Positions 9,108 to 18,744 of a stretch of DNA of 64,000 bases are shown piece after piece (position 1 is the stretch's first letter; each line of letters opens with the position of its first letter). Source of the stretch: Virgibacillus senegalensis. Its GTDB lineage: Bacteria; Bacillota; Bacilli; Bacillales; Amphibacillaceae. Where the stretch lies: assembly GCF_000821245.2 (NCBI RefSeq), contig NZ_LN611422.1, positions 119,899-183,898 on the forward strand. The letters are read 5' to 3'. The position numbers were made by a program, and so were the translations under genes. The notes under the pieces are model-generated. The model had not been told where the DNA came from, searched no databases, and saw nothing but the letters and a program-made list of their open reading frames with translations.

Positions 9108-9365
9108 TCTCTGTTTGATGCGTGCTTCGTATTACTCCGGCAAGATACTGCGCTTTCCATGGGCACGGCTTTAACTTCCTCAGAAAGCACCAACCGCTTT
9201 CTTGCGGGATTTTCAGCTCGTGCTGTACCCATAGGAGTCTTCGCATCTTGCCTTCGCTTCGTTTTCGCGAGCTTTTTCGATAGAAGCTATTGGTTAGACA
9301 CCGATGTCGCCCCCGGGATAGGCCGCTTAAATCCTCCTATCTGGTTTACGGACGAGAACCAATAA
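9108..9365. repeat. Degenerate Bacillaceae intergenic hairpin repeat
   Basis: About 250 bases with no credible gene. They contain GCGCTTTCCATGGGCACGG, an inner CAGCTCGTGCTGTACCCATAGG arm and GTTTGATGCGTGCTTC at the edge. These match the family of structured GGAAAGCG/CCCGCAGG repeats common between genes in Bacillaceae (recalled, not searched). The first 65 bases recur in shortened form at 43017-43085. The open frame across it is an artefact. The rest of 8950-9625 shows nothing but the odhA upstream region. Confidence 0.6.
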
Positions 9366-9625
9366 AATTCGCCAGTGATTCCGGCTGATTTTTCGATATG
9401 GATCATAGAACAGCCTTGTTCCGCAATAACGATGCCAAGGCCATTTACATATAATATTATATATTTCGATTATTTTGATAGATGCTGTCGGAAGGTTATT
9501 GTTTCCTAGTATAAAATAGGGTATATTAGTTGATGTAGAAAGAGGTCAGTTCTATAATGGTCATTGAATGTTCAATGGTGTTTAATTGATGTGGAGAAAG
9601 TGAACTTCTAATGGGGGTATAAGTC

Positions 9626-12487
9626 GTGACACAGCAAGAATCTAGTGGAAGATTCTGGGAAAATTTTCATGGACCAAACATGGGGTATATTGAAGAACAG
9701 TACGAATTGTACAAACAAGACCCCTCAACAATCGATGCATCTCTGAAAGAAATGTTCGATCAGCACGGGGCGCCTGAATGGTTAACACAAACAGGGGGAT
9801 TACAGCAAACTGATTCAGCGGCAACGTCAGCCAACGATATTAAGAAATTAACCTCGACAATGAAACTTGTGGAGGCTATTCGTCGTTATGGTCATTTGGA
9901 AGCGGATATTTATCCTGTAGGTAAGGATAAGAATCGCAAATCCGAATTGGTCGATCCGTCGTATTACGGTTTGACGAACGAAGATTTGGAAGCGATTCCT
10001 GCAGGTTGGATTTGGGACGAAGCCCCTGCTAATGTGACCAATGCGCTTGAAGTAGTAAACTTGCTGAAAAAGAATTATGCGGGTACTACTTCCTTTGAAT
10101 ATGATCATGTAAACAATGATGATGAGCGGAAATGGCTCCAGGATAAGATTGATACCGGTGCCTACGTATTGTCATTAAGCAAAGAAGAGAAAAAACAGTT
10201 GTTGAAACGACTGACAGAAGTAGAAGGATTCGAGAGTTTCCTTGCCAAAACCTTTGTCGGTCAAAAAAGGTTTTCCATTGAAGGATTGGAAATGATGGTG
10301 CCGATGCTTGATAAAGCAGTCAACAACTCCTTTACGGATGACACAGAGGAAATTTTGATGGGGATGGCCCATCGTGGCCGTTTAAGTGTATTGACCCACG
10401 TACTCGGTAAGCCTTATGATAAAGTATTTTCTGAATTTCATTATTCATCGGATAAAGAATTGATGCCATCAGCTGGTTCAAAGGGAATCAATTATGGCTG
10501 GACCGGCGATGTGAAGTATCATTTCGGGGCAGTGAAAAACCTGGGGGAAGACAAGGTTTCTCCAACTAAAATTACCCTGGCTCACAACCCTTCCCATCTC
10601 GAATTTGTAAACCCAGTTGTGGAAGGCTTTACAAGAGCTGCCCAGGAAGATGTGGATCAGGCAGGAAAACCGGTGCAAAGCCAGGACCGCGCATTCAGCA
10701 TCTTGATTCATGGGGATGCAGCGTTCATCGGGGAAGGTGTCGTTGCGGAAACATTGAACATGAGTGATTTGCCTGGATACCGGACTGGTGGCACCCTTCA
10801 CTTGATTGCGAACAATCTGGTCGGCTTTACGACTAGTCAGAATCAGGGCAGGTCTACAAGGTATGCAAGTGACTTGGCGAAAGGATTCGAAATTCCGATT
10901 GTCCATGTGAATGCAGATGATCCGGAAGCGTGTGTCTCTGCCATGGCACTTGCTTATGAATACCGCCAGACTTTCCATAAAGATTTTTTGATCGATTTAG
11001 TCGGCTATCGCCGGTACGGTCATAATGAAATGGACGAACCGCGTGCTACACAGCCGCAGTTGTACAAAGAGATCGATAAACATGATTCGGTTGCTGTTGT
11101 CTATGCAAAACGCCTTCAAGAAGAAGGGGTTATCGGCGATAGTGATTACGAGAAGTTGAAAAAGGAACGAGAGCAGGAGCTTAAAGACATTTTCGATAAC
11201 ATGATGGAAAATGAAACAGATGAACCAGAACCGAAACCTGCTCCGGAAGCGCTGTCTAATGGGCTGGACGGGATCAAAACAGCTGTTCCGTTAGAGCGGT
11301 TGAAGAAACTGAACGAAGGTCTTCTCAAACGTCCGGAAGGCTTCCAAGGATTTAAAAAGCTGGAAAAAATCCTTAAGAAACGCGGAGAAGCGTTGGAGGA
11401 TGGAAACAAAGCAGACTGGGCGACTGCAGAAACACTAGCTTATGCATCGATTTTACAAGATGGTGTTTCGATTCGCTTGACCGGCCAGGATTCTGAGCGG
11501 GGAACCTTTGCCCACCGCCATCTGGTTCTCCATGACGTGGAGACTGGGGAAACTTACTGTCCGATGCACGGATTGGATGAGGCGAAAGCTTCATTTGCCA
11601 TTCATAACAGCCCATTGTCTGAAGCGGGCGTGCTGGGATTTGAATACGGATACAGCGTTCAATCGCCAAATACGTTGGTGCTGTGGGAAGCGCAATTTGG
11701 TGATTTTGCCAATGCGGGACAAGTGATTTTTGATCAATTTATCGCCGCTGGCCGCGCAAAGTGGGGAGAAAAGTCGAATATGGTACTGCTGCTTCCTCAT
11801 GGTTATGAAGGCCAGGGGCCAGAGCATTCCAGTGCAAGACTCGAACGTTTCTTGCAGCTAGCTGCCGAAAACAACTGGATTGTCGCCAACGTGACAACGA
11901 GTGCGCAGTACTTCCATTTGTTACGCCGTCAGGCAGCATTGAGAGGGAAAGATGCAGCCCGGCCACTTGTGGTAATGACACCGAAGAGTTTGTTGCGGAA
12001 CCAGCGTGTAGCTTCCACTGCTGAAGAATTCAGCGAGCGTAACTTCGAAAAAATCATCACGCAGCCCGGCCTGCCAAAAACAACGAAAAAAGCGAAAAGA
12101 TTGGTTATCGGCAGCGGAAAAGTGATGGTGGACATTGCTGAGTCAATGAGCCAGAACGAAGATAAGGTGAAAGACATTCATATCATCCGGCTGGAGCAAA
12201 TTTATCCTTTCCCGGAAAAAGAACTGGCAAAAGCGTTGAAGGATTGTCCGAATGTCGAGGAAGTTGTCTGGGTTCAGGAAGAGCCGAGAAACATGGGCAG
12301 CTGGAACTTTGTCAAAGAACTTTTATACAATCTGCTGGATAAGCATCAACAGCTGCGTTATGTCGGTCGCCCTGATCGATCATCACCGGCGGTTGGAGAG
12401 CCAAACATACACAAAACAGAACAAAAACGAATCGTGCAGGAAGCCTTAAAGCTGTCTAAAGGAGGAGATTCCAGTGAAGGAAATTAA
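9626..12487 (+). CDS. odhA: 2-oxoglutarate dehydrogenase E1 component
   Basis: Thiamine-diphosphate enzyme of the TCA cycle. It decarboxylates 2-oxoglutarate and passes the succinyl group to OdhB lipoyl groups. The 953-residue length fits. The N-terminus WENFHGPNMGYIEEQYELYKQ is the E2-docking segment. ThDP-region blocks include MGMAHRGRLSVL, HLEFVNPVVEG, HGDAAFIGEGVVAETLNM and GHNEMDEP, and the C-terminal transketolase-like half includes LPHGYEGQGPEHSSARLERFL. The start is GTG with a weak GGGGGT site. The stop overlaps the start of odhB by 14 bases. The two genes form one operon. Confidence 0.97.
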   Translation: MTQQESSGRFWENFHGPNMGYIEEQYELYKQDPSTIDASLKEMFDQHGAPEWLTQTGGLQQTDSAATSANDIKKLTSTMKLVEAIRRYGHLEADIYPVGKDKNRKSELVDPSYYGLTNEDLEAIPAGWIWDEAPANVTNALEVVNLLKKNYAGTTSFEYDHVNNDDERKWLQDKIDTGAYVLSLSKEEKKQLLKRLTEVEGFESFLAKTFVGQKRFSIEGLEMMVPMLDKAVNNSFTDDTEEILMGMAHRGRLSVLTHVLGKPYDKVFSEFHYSSDKELMPSAGSKGINYGWTGDVKYHFGAVKNLGEDKVSPTKITLAHNPSHLEFVNPVVEGFTRAAQEDVDQAGKPVQSQDRAFSILIHGDAAFIGEGVVAETLNMSDLPGYRTGGTLHLIANNLVGFTTSQNQGRSTRYASDLAKGFEIPIVHVNADDPEACVSAMALAYEYRQTFHKDFLIDLVGYRRYGHNEMDEPRATQPQLYKEIDKHDSVAVVYAKRLQEEGVIGDSDYEKLKKEREQELKDIFDNMMENETDEPEPKPAPEALSNGLDGIKTAVPLERLKKLNEGLLKRPEGFQGFKKLEKILKKRGEALEDGNKADWATAETLAYASILQDGVSIRLTGQDSERGTFAHRHLVLHDVETGETYCPMHGLDEAKASFAIHNSPLSEAGVLGFEYGYSVQSPNTLVLWEAQFGDFANAGQVIFDQFIAAGRAKWGEKSNMVLLLPHGYEGQGPEHSSARLERFLQLAAENNWIVANVTTSAQYFHLLRRQAALRGKDAARPLVVMTPKSLLRNQRVASTAEEFSERNFEKIITQPGLPKTTKKAKRLVIGSGKVMVDIAESMSQNEDKVKDIHIIRLEQIYPFPEKELAKALKDCPNVEEVVWVQEEPRNMGSWNFVKELLYNLLDKHQQLRYVGRPDRSSPAVGEPNIHKTEQKRIVQEALKLSKGGDSSEGN

Positions 12488-13757
12488 AGTCCCAGAATTA
12501 GCAGAATCAATTACAGAAGGTACCATCGCCGAATGGCTCGTCAAAAAAGGTGATAAAGTTGAGAAGGGCGACCCGGTACTGGAATTGGAAACCGACAAAG
12601 TGAACGTCGAAGTGAACGCCGATTATGCTGGTGTGATCGTGGAAATCACGAAAGAAGAGGGCGAAGATGTCGAAGTTGGGGACGTCATCGCGAAAGTAGA
12701 TGAGAATGGGGAAGCAGGCGGAGGCTCTGGAGAAGACAACCAGGAAGAAGCAGCAGAGCCCCAAACTTCTGCTAAAGATGCCGGACAAGAGGATACTCCG
12801 GAAGAAAAACCAGCTGCAGCCAGCCAAACGGCGGAACAAGCATCTTCCGGCAGCAAAGATACGGTGGCTTCACCTGCTGCCCGGAAGCGTGCTCGTGAAT
12901 TAGGCATTGATCTTAGTGATGTATATCCTCGTGATCCACTAGGTCGTATTCGTCCGGAAGACGTTGAACAGGCAGCCAAAGGCGGACAAAAGCAACCCGA
13001 AGCACCAAAAAAAGACAAGCAGCCTGCGAAATCCTCTGGGGAAACAGAATTCGACAAGCCGGTTGAGCGGGTGAAAATGACCCGACGTCGTCAAACGATT
13101 GCCAACCGTCTGGTGGAAGCGCAGCATAATGCAGCCATGCTGACAACGTTCAATGAAGTAGACATGACCGCAATCATGAAGCTTAGAAGTGAACGCAAGG
13201 ATAAATTCCTGGAGAAACATGATGTCAAACTCGGTTTCATGTCGTTCTTCACGAAAGCGGTCGTCGGTGCTTTGAAGGAATTCCCGCTGATCAATGCTGA
13301 AATCCAGGGGAATGAACTTATCTTGAAAAAGTTTTATGACATCGGTATTGCCGTTTCCACTGATGACGGACTTGTTGTACCTGTCGTCCGTGACGCAGAC
13401 CGCCTGGACTTTGCCGGAGTGGAACGGGAAATTGCCCACCTTGGTAAAAAAGCGCGGGATAAACAGCTGCAAATGGCTGATTTGCAAGGCGGCTCGTTCA
13501 CCATTACAAATGGCGGCATCTTTGGATCACTGTTATCGACTCCGATTTTGAATGCACCGCAGGTTGGTATTCTTGGTATGCATTCGATTCAGAAACGTCC
13601 GATCGTCATGCCGGATGATTCTATCGAAGTTCGTCCGATGATGTATGTCGCATTGTCTTATGATCATAGAATCGTAGACGGCAAAGATGCCGTACAATTC
13701 CTGGTTCGGATTAAGCAAATGCTGGAAGATCCTTACGACCTGTTGTTGGAAGGTTAA
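12474..13757 (+). CDS. odhB: Dihydrolipoyl succinyltransferase (E2 of OGDH)
   Basis: A 427-residue core subunit of the 2-oxoglutarate dehydrogenase complex. The lipoyl domain has its modified lysine at K42 in ETDKVNVEV. An acidic Gln/Glu/Ala linker leads to an E3-binding domain (ASPAARKRARELGIDL, about residues 130-165). The catalytic acyltransferase domain ends with SYDHRIVDGKDAVQFL. GTG start with AAGGAGG inside the end of odhA, so the two are translationally coupled. E3 is not encoded here and is probably shared with another dehydrogenase. Confidence 0.97.
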   Translation: MKEIKVPELAESITEGTIAEWLVKKGDKVEKGDPVLELETDKVNVEVNADYAGVIVEITKEEGEDVEVGDVIAKVDENGEAGGGSGEDNQEEAAEPQTSAKDAGQEDTPEEKPAAASQTAEQASSGSKDTVASPAARKRARELGIDLSDVYPRDPLGRIRPEDVEQAAKGGQKQPEAPKKDKQPAKSSGETEFDKPVERVKMTRRRQTIANRLVEAQHNAAMLTTFNEVDMTAIMKLRSERKDKFLEKHDVKLGFMSFFTKAVVGALKEFPLINAEIQGNELILKKFYDIGIAVSTDDGLVVPVVRDADRLDFAGVEREIAHLGKKARDKQLQMADLQGGSFTITNGGIFGSLLSTPILNAPQVGILGMHSIQKRPIVMPDDSIEVRPMMYVALSYDHRIVDGKDAVQFLVRIKQMLEDPYDLLLEG

Positions 13758-13798
13758 GACAAAACGTTACCCTTTTGCTGAAGGGCACGGTTTTACAA

Positions 13799-13838
13799 AA
13801 ATCGCTCAGAAGTTTTTAACTCCTGGGCGATTTTTTCT
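13799..13838 (+). terminator. Terminator after odhB
   Basis: AATCGCTCAG and CTGGGCGATT arms, then TTTTTC. The following 280 bases up to the convergent regulator contain no convincing gene. Confidence 0.85.
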
Positions 13839-14117
13839 ATTTATTCAGACGAAGTGTTTACTTTACCAAAACAGTGAATATTGCAACGAGGATAAGCAAA
13901 GGAATTAAAACTTTTCACTTTTATTATCTTGAGGAACGCTTTGGCACTCAAATTAGGGAGGTGATAGAGGTTTAAGTCATCTTGCTGAAATCAGGGCGTG
14001 GAAACGAAGAAAAACACCTTTGTCTAGTGAAAGAAAGGCGAAAGGAGGTGCAGGAATATTCAGTGAATGAGGAAGCCAGCCAGGCTATAAATTTGATCAG
14101 ACTCCCTTAGTCGTCTG

Positions 14118-15857
14118 TTATTTCACCCACAACTTTCGGAAGTCTACCTGGCCAAAAGATTTAAAGCGTATATCCTGAATCATAGGATGAAAGATTCTGT
14201 TTTTGACAGGATGATGTTGAAATAGGATCAAATGGTTGTCCTTCAAGTAATCTTCTATCACATCGATGATTTTTTCCCGATCCTGATTGGTTTTTGAATG
14301 TTTGAATGCTTCCAGGCAGTTGTCGATATTCGCGAGCTGGTCTGCTGTCATGAAGCGTCTGAACAACAGGACCTCATTGTAAAAAGCACCTAAAAAAGAC
14401 AAGTGATGATCAGACGTTGAAACTTCGCCCATCAAAACCATATCTGCCCGCTCATCGAAGGCAAAAGAATAGAAATCGTCAAAATTGAAGGTGTTTACTT
14501 CTAAATGGATACCAAAGCAGGAAGCCTGTTCTTGTAACCAGGCAGCTTCTCTTTTTGCTTTTAGGTAGTCCAGGCAGTACAGCTGCAATGTTTCCCCCTT
14601 GTACTCTGATAATTGAAGTAAACCGGGTACTTGTGTTTTATCCCTGCTGCGTTGGCCGGACTTCCATGGAAAGAAGCTGGTAGCTTCGACCGGTTCTTCC
14701 AAGCCAAGTTCGCGATGCATAATGTGCGGGTCAAGCAAGTGAAACAACGCTGTCCTGAAATGCGGATTTTGTACAGCTGTTTGTTTGGTGAAATTGAAAG
14801 CGAGAAATCGAAAGCCGGTTTCTACTTCTTTCTTCTGAATGCCGCCGTCCAGGTCTTTTGCATTGCTGAGATTATAGGTAACGGTTTTTACCGTATCCAC
14901 CGGGATTTTCCAAAATTCAATCCGGTCTAAAAAAGGTCGTTCCAGGAAATATTGATCGAAAGCTTCCAGTACAATTCGCTTTTCACTTCTTTCTCTTAAT
15001 CGGAAAGGTCCTGTGCCGATCCACTGTTTCTCATCGAACGGTACATCCTTGGGCAGGATGGAAAGATTTGTACTGCTCAAATAACGGAGAAAAAAAGGAT
15101 TTGGTTGTTTTAACTTGATGGTCACCTGGTGTCTATTGGGACAGTCGATTTCTTCCATGTCATGGACGAGCCAGTAGTAAGGCGTTCCCGGTTTAAAGCG
15201 GTCCAGCGTGTGCTTTACATCGGCGCTTGTTAACAGCCCCTGGTGGTGGAAGCGTATCCCTTTGCGCAGATAAAATGTCCACCGTGTATGGTTGTCATCC
15301 ACTTGCCAATGGTGGGCGAGATGCGGACGGATGCAGTCCCTTTTCCTGCTGTATGTTACAAGCGTATCGCCTAGTTGCTCGATCATGTGATTCTCTACAG
15401 TGATAGAACTGTAGACAGGATCAAGCGTACTTAAATCCCTGGAAATAATGGTGCGCAAAATGTCTTTATCCTGTTTGGATTCCTGCAAACCAAACATCTT
15501 CTGCAGCTGAGGCGAAATGGAAGCGACCCAGGCCTTTGGTATCGGCAGCTGTAGCAATTGGACAATATCGTCCAGTTTATCCTCCTGAATAGAGGCTTTG
15601 ACAAACTGCTCAACCTCTTTTTGAAAGGAACGATAGAAGGTTATGCTGGAGGGATGCCCTCGCCCGATTCCAGGTGTATAGCTCAATTTCTCTTCTTCTT
15701 CAAACTTCCTCAGCTTGCGTTTCACGTTCTTTCTCGTACAAAACCAAAGTGTTTCCAGTTCTTCGAGTTTAAAGGTTACCTGTTTCTGCTGTTCTTTGCT
15801 GTATAGGTAGGACCGAAGCGTATAGTACGATAAATCTCTGATAACTTTCACCTCCAT
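14118..15857 (-). CDS. SgrR-family regulator (HTH plus solute-binding domain)
   Basis: 579 residues, cytosolic with no signal peptide. The first ~110 residues form the SgrR N-terminal DNA-binding domain (ELETLWFCTRKNVKRKLRKFEEE...GIGRGHPSSITF). The remainder is an SBP_bac_5-like oligopeptide-binding fold, with STLDPVYSSITVENHMIEQL and LRKGIRFHHQGLLTSADVKHTLDRF as characteristic blocks. The solute domain probably senses a small ligand. It diverges from the MFS gene across an 86-base gap with an inverted AAAAGGGG/CCCCTTTT pair, so it likely controls that exporter. The ligand is unknown. Confidence 0.88.
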   Translation of the reverse strand: MEVKVIRDLSYYTLRSYLYSKEQQKQVTFKLEELETLWFCTRKNVKRKLRKFEEEEKLSYTPGIGRGHPSSITFYRSFQKEVEQFVKASIQEDKLDDIVQLLQLPIPKAWVASISPQLQKMFGLQESKQDKDILRTIISRDLSTLDPVYSSITVENHMIEQLGDTLVTYSRKRDCIRPHLAHHWQVDDNHTRWTFYLRKGIRFHHQGLLTSADVKHTLDRFKPGTPYYWLVHDMEEIDCPNRHQVTIKLKQPNPFFLRYLSSTNLSILPKDVPFDEKQWIGTGPFRLRERSEKRIVLEAFDQYFLERPFLDRIEFWKIPVDTVKTVTYNLSNAKDLDGGIQKKEVETGFRFLAFNFTKQTAVQNPHFRTALFHLLDPHIMHRELGLEEPVEATSFFPWKSGQRSRDKTQVPGLLQLSEYKGETLQLYCLDYLKAKREAAWLQEQASCFGIHLEVNTFNFDDFYSFAFDERADMVLMGEVSTSDHHLSFLGAFYNEVLLFRRFMTADQLANIDNCLEAFKHSKTNQDREKIIDVIEDYLKDNHLILFQHHPVKNRIFHPMIQDIRFKSFGQVDFRKLWVK

Positions 15858-15858
15858 T

Positions 15859-15903
15859 AAAAGGGGACATTAATAGATTGATTATACCCTTTTTGCCCCT
15901 TTT
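15859..15903. promoter_or_regulatory. Inverted repeat in the sgrR-MFS divergent promoter
   Basis: AAAAGGGG at 15859-15866 and CCCCTTTT at 15896-15903 flank the shared AT-rich promoter core. Position and symmetry suggest an operator for the SgrR-like protein; this is inference. Confidence 0.35.
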
Positions 15904-15943
15904 AGGAAAAGGCAAAATAGAAAGCAGAAGGAGGGGAAGCTTT

Positions 15944-17197
15944 ATGTTTAAGTCACTGCATCCTAATATTCGTGTTCGTATTTATATTTCTTTTCTCAGC
16001 CGGATTATCGGTTCGATGATTTTTCCGTTTATGGCAATCTATTTTACTGATAAGATCAACGCCTCAACCGCAGGAATCTTGTTGTTGGTCAATGTAATCG
16101 TTCAATTTTTGGCCGGTTTGTACGGCGGCTTTCTAGCGGACATGCTCGGTAGGAAGCGATTGATGGTCGTGGGGGAAACGATGAAACTTATTGCTTTTAT
16201 CGGCATGCTGTTCGTCAATTCTCCATGGTTTACATCGGCGGTCGCTACCTTTGTCATGATGCTGGTCATAAGTATCGCCAACGGTTTTATTAATCCGGCC
16301 GCAGAGGCGATGTTAATCGATGTCAGCACAAAAGAAACAAGGGCTTTTATGTATTCCGTTAATTACTGGGCTGTCAATTTTTCTTTAATGTTAGGGCTCA
16401 TGGTAGGCGGCTGGCTGTTTAAGACACATTTCTTTGAATTGTTGGTAGGGCTGGTCTTGATGAGTTTCGTCACACTATGGATGACCAGTGCTTTGATTGA
16501 AGAAACCATGACGAAGGGGAAAAATGCCGATAAAAAAGAGTACGGACTGATGCCTCTGCTGCGAAGCTATCAGACGGTCGTGAAAGACTTTCCATTCGTA
16601 TTGTTCACCCTTGGCGGCATTGCTATTTTATCGCTGGAATTCCAGCGCAATAATTTTATAGCCGTCCGGCTGGAACAGGAAATAGTGCCAAAAGCTTTTT
16701 CCTGGATGGGTGGTCATTCCCTGCTTATCGATGGGGTCAGACTGCTCAGTCTCCTCACAGTCGTCAATACCATCATGATTGTGTTGTTCACCGCATTGAT
16801 TTCAAAGTGGATTAAAAACAAACCGGAACAGCCAATCATGTATGCAGGCTTTCTATTGTTTGGCTTGGGATATGCATTTATGGCATTTTCCAACCACATT
16901 CCAGGTTTATTCCTGGCAGTTGTGGTGCTTTCCATCGGCGAATTGTTGTATGTCCCGACGAGGCAGTCGTTACTCGCCGATATCGTCGACGACAGTAAAC
17001 GCGGAGCTTATATGGCATTCAACGGCTTTGTGTTCCAAGTCGGAAAGATGTTCGGAGCACTGGGCATCATCATCGGTGAGGCCATTGGCGGAATCAGCAT
17101 GGCTGTCTTGTATATCGTTTTCGTCCTGTTCGGAATTGCCTTTACGCGGGTAGCCCTTCACAAAAAAGCCGGCCAGCACCAGCAGGTAGCCGCATAA
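15944..17197 (+). CDS. MFS transporter (DHA1-type exporter)
   Basis: A 417-residue integral membrane protein with about 12 hydrophobic segments. It carries the motif A-like loop GGFLADMLGRKRLMVVGE between TM2 and TM3 and a second cytoplasmic loop (STKETRAFMYS) at the start of TM4-5. ATG at 15944 has AAGGAGGGG eight bases upstream; an in-frame start at 15878 falls in the promoter region. It is divergent from an SgrR-family regulator. In enterobacteria SgrR controls sugar efflux, so sugar or drug export is possible but unproven. Confidence 0.88.
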   Translation: MFKSLHPNIRVRIYISFLSRIIGSMIFPFMAIYFTDKINASTAGILLLVNVIVQFLAGLYGGFLADMLGRKRLMVVGETMKLIAFIGMLFVNSPWFTSAVATFVMMLVISIANGFINPAAEAMLIDVSTKETRAFMYSVNYWAVNFSLMLGLMVGGWLFKTHFFELLVGLVLMSFVTLWMTSALIEETMTKGKNADKKEYGLMPLLRSYQTVVKDFPFVLFTLGGIAILSLEFQRNNFIAVRLEQEIVPKAFSWMGGHSLLIDGVRLLSLLTVVNTIMIVLFTALISKWIKNKPEQPIMYAGFLLFGLGYAFMAFSNHIPGLFLAVVVLSIGELLYVPTRQSLLADIVDDSKRGAYMAFNGFVFQVGKMFGALGIIIGEAIGGISMAVLYIVFVLFGIAFTRVALHKKAGQHQQVAA

Positions 17198-17206
17198 TAA
17201 GAGATA

Positions 17207-17222
17207 GAGGGACAGTCCCCTC
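17207..17222. repeat. Single GGGACAGTCCCC palindrome
   Basis: GAGGGACAGTCCCCTC directly after the MFS gene; same core as the clusters at 3580-3765 and 26225-26270. It may serve as the MFS terminator stem. Confidence 0.6.
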
Positions 17223-17442
17223 TTCATATCTGGGGGAAGGGTTGGCCGGTTCTGTTTATATGTACGATATATTTTCTTCACCATGAGGGTTGCTTGACAT
17301 GCAATCATTTAGATTTTCTATAAAAAGGAAAAATGACGATCATAGTTTTCTCAATTAGCCAAACCGTCCAATTATCAAAATCTTTAATCAAATAAACCTG
17401 TCTTGCATACTATAGAAATAATAATACAAAGGAGGGTAATAG

Positions 17443-18603
17443 ATGGCTGATTCGAAGAATTTTGTGATTTCAGAAGAAGATTGGTCCCTCCATAGAAAAG
17501 GGTTCGACGATCAAAAGCGCCACCAAGACAAAGTTCAGGAGGTACTGAGAAAGAAGTTGCCCGATTTAGTAACCGAAGAAAACATCATTATGTCCCGGGG
17601 GAAGGATATGGTGCGGATTCCGATCCGTTCCCTCGATGAATATAAAATCCGTTACAGTCAGGATAAAAACAAACATGCAGGACAAGGGGACGGCGACAGC
17701 AGTGTGGGGGATGTCATTGCAACTGACGGCACGCCGCAAAAAGCCGCTGGCAAGGATTCCGGTGCAGGCGACCAGGCCGGCCATGATTATTACGAAGCGG
17801 AGGTTTCTTTTGAAGAATTGGAAGAAGCCTTTTTTAGTCAACTAGAGCTACCCAACTTGCAAGAAAAGGAAAAAGACAATATTGTCACTTCCCATATAGA
17901 ATTCAGAGACATACGGAAAAAAGGGCTGACCGGTAACATTGATAAAAAGCGTTCCATGCTGGAAGCATATAAACGCAATGCGATGGCAGGAAAGTCCGGA
18001 TTCAATCCGATTTACCCGGAAGATATTCGTTATAAAACGTGGGATACTATCGAGAAGCCGGAATCCAAGGCGGTTGTATTGGCCATGATGGATACCAGTG
18101 GTTCGATGGGATTGTTTGAAAAGTACGTGGCCAGAAGTTTCTTTTTCTGGATGACCAAATTCCTTCGTTCCAAATACGAAACGGTCGATATCGAGTTTAT
18201 CGCCCATCATACCGAAGCGAAAGTGGTTGATGAGGAATCTTTCTTCAGTAAAGGGGAAAGCGGCGGGACGATTTGCTCCTCCGCCTACCGAAAAGCATTG
18301 GAAATCATTGATGCCAAGTATCCGCCTGAGCAGTACAACATCTATCCGTTCCATTTTTCCGATGGAGACAATCTAACATCGGATAATCGCAGATGTATGA
18401 CGCTGGTCGAGGAACTTATTGAAAAATCGAGCATGTTCGGTTATGGAGAAGTCAACCAGTACAACCGCCATTCTACTTTGATGCAGGTTTATAACAAAAT
18501 CGAATCACCGAAATTCCGTTACTATATCCTTCGCAAAAGAGCAGACGTTTTCTACGCCATGAAACGCTTTTTCAATAACCAGAAAGAAGAGGTTTTTTCA
18601 TAG
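17443..18603 (+). CDS. yhbH: YhbH (DUF444) sporulation protein
   Basis: 386 residues of the UPF0229/DUF444 family. A von Willebrand A-like domain carries the MIDAS motif DTSGSMG, followed by [25 protein letters not shown] and [16 protein letters not shown]. The N-terminal ~100 residues are charged and Gly/Asp-rich. The family partners with PrkA (YeaG/YeaH in E. coli) and is needed for normal sporulation in Bacillus. CATACTAT at 17406-17413 resembles a SigE -10 element upstream of AAAGGAGGG. Its usual neighbour prkA lies about 8.5 kb away, separated by odhAB and the sgrR/MFS pair. Confidence 0.95.
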   Translation: MADSKNFVISEEDWSLHRKGFDDQKRHQDKVQEVLRKKLPDLVTEENIIMSRGKDMVRIPIRSLDEYKIRYSQDKNKHAGQGDGDSSVGDVIATDGTPQKAAGKDSGAGDQAGHDYYEAEVSFEELEEAFFSQLELPNLQEKEKDNIVTSHIEFRDIRKKGLTGNIDKKRSMLEAYKRNAMAGKSGFNPIYPEDIRYKTWDTIEKPESKAVVLAMMDTSGSMGLFEKYVARSFFFWMTKFLRSKYETVDIEFIAHHTEAKVVDEESFFSKGESGGTICSSAYRKALEIIDAKYPPEQYNIYPFHFSDGDNLTSDNRRCMTLVEELIEKSSMFGYGEVNQYNRHSTLMQVYNKIESPKFRYYILRKRADVFYAMKRFFNNQKEEVFS

Positions 18604-18611
18604 ATAACGAG

Positions 18612-18652
18612 AGGCAGATCTGAGTGGGAGACCCCCGCCAGATCTGCCTTTT
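18612..18652 (+). terminator. Terminator after yhbH
   Basis: AGGCAGATCTG pairs with CAGATCTGCC, then TTTTGT. Confidence 0.8.
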
Positions 18653-18744
18653 GTCGGTGGAGGAAGATAAGTCTGTTAGAAGATTTAAGGGTCTAGTGGA
18701 GATAGAATGAAAGGGAGGACAGAATGCTGGAAGGGAGGAAGGAA

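Noticed and set aside
9060..9365. 101-codon frame after prkA
   Set aside because: Lies entirely within the degenerate intergenic repeat.
14048..14110. 20-codon ORF behind GAAAGGAGGTG between odhB and the SgrR gene
   Set aside because: The ribosome site is good, but the ORF is very short, its start overlaps the site, and nothing supports translation.
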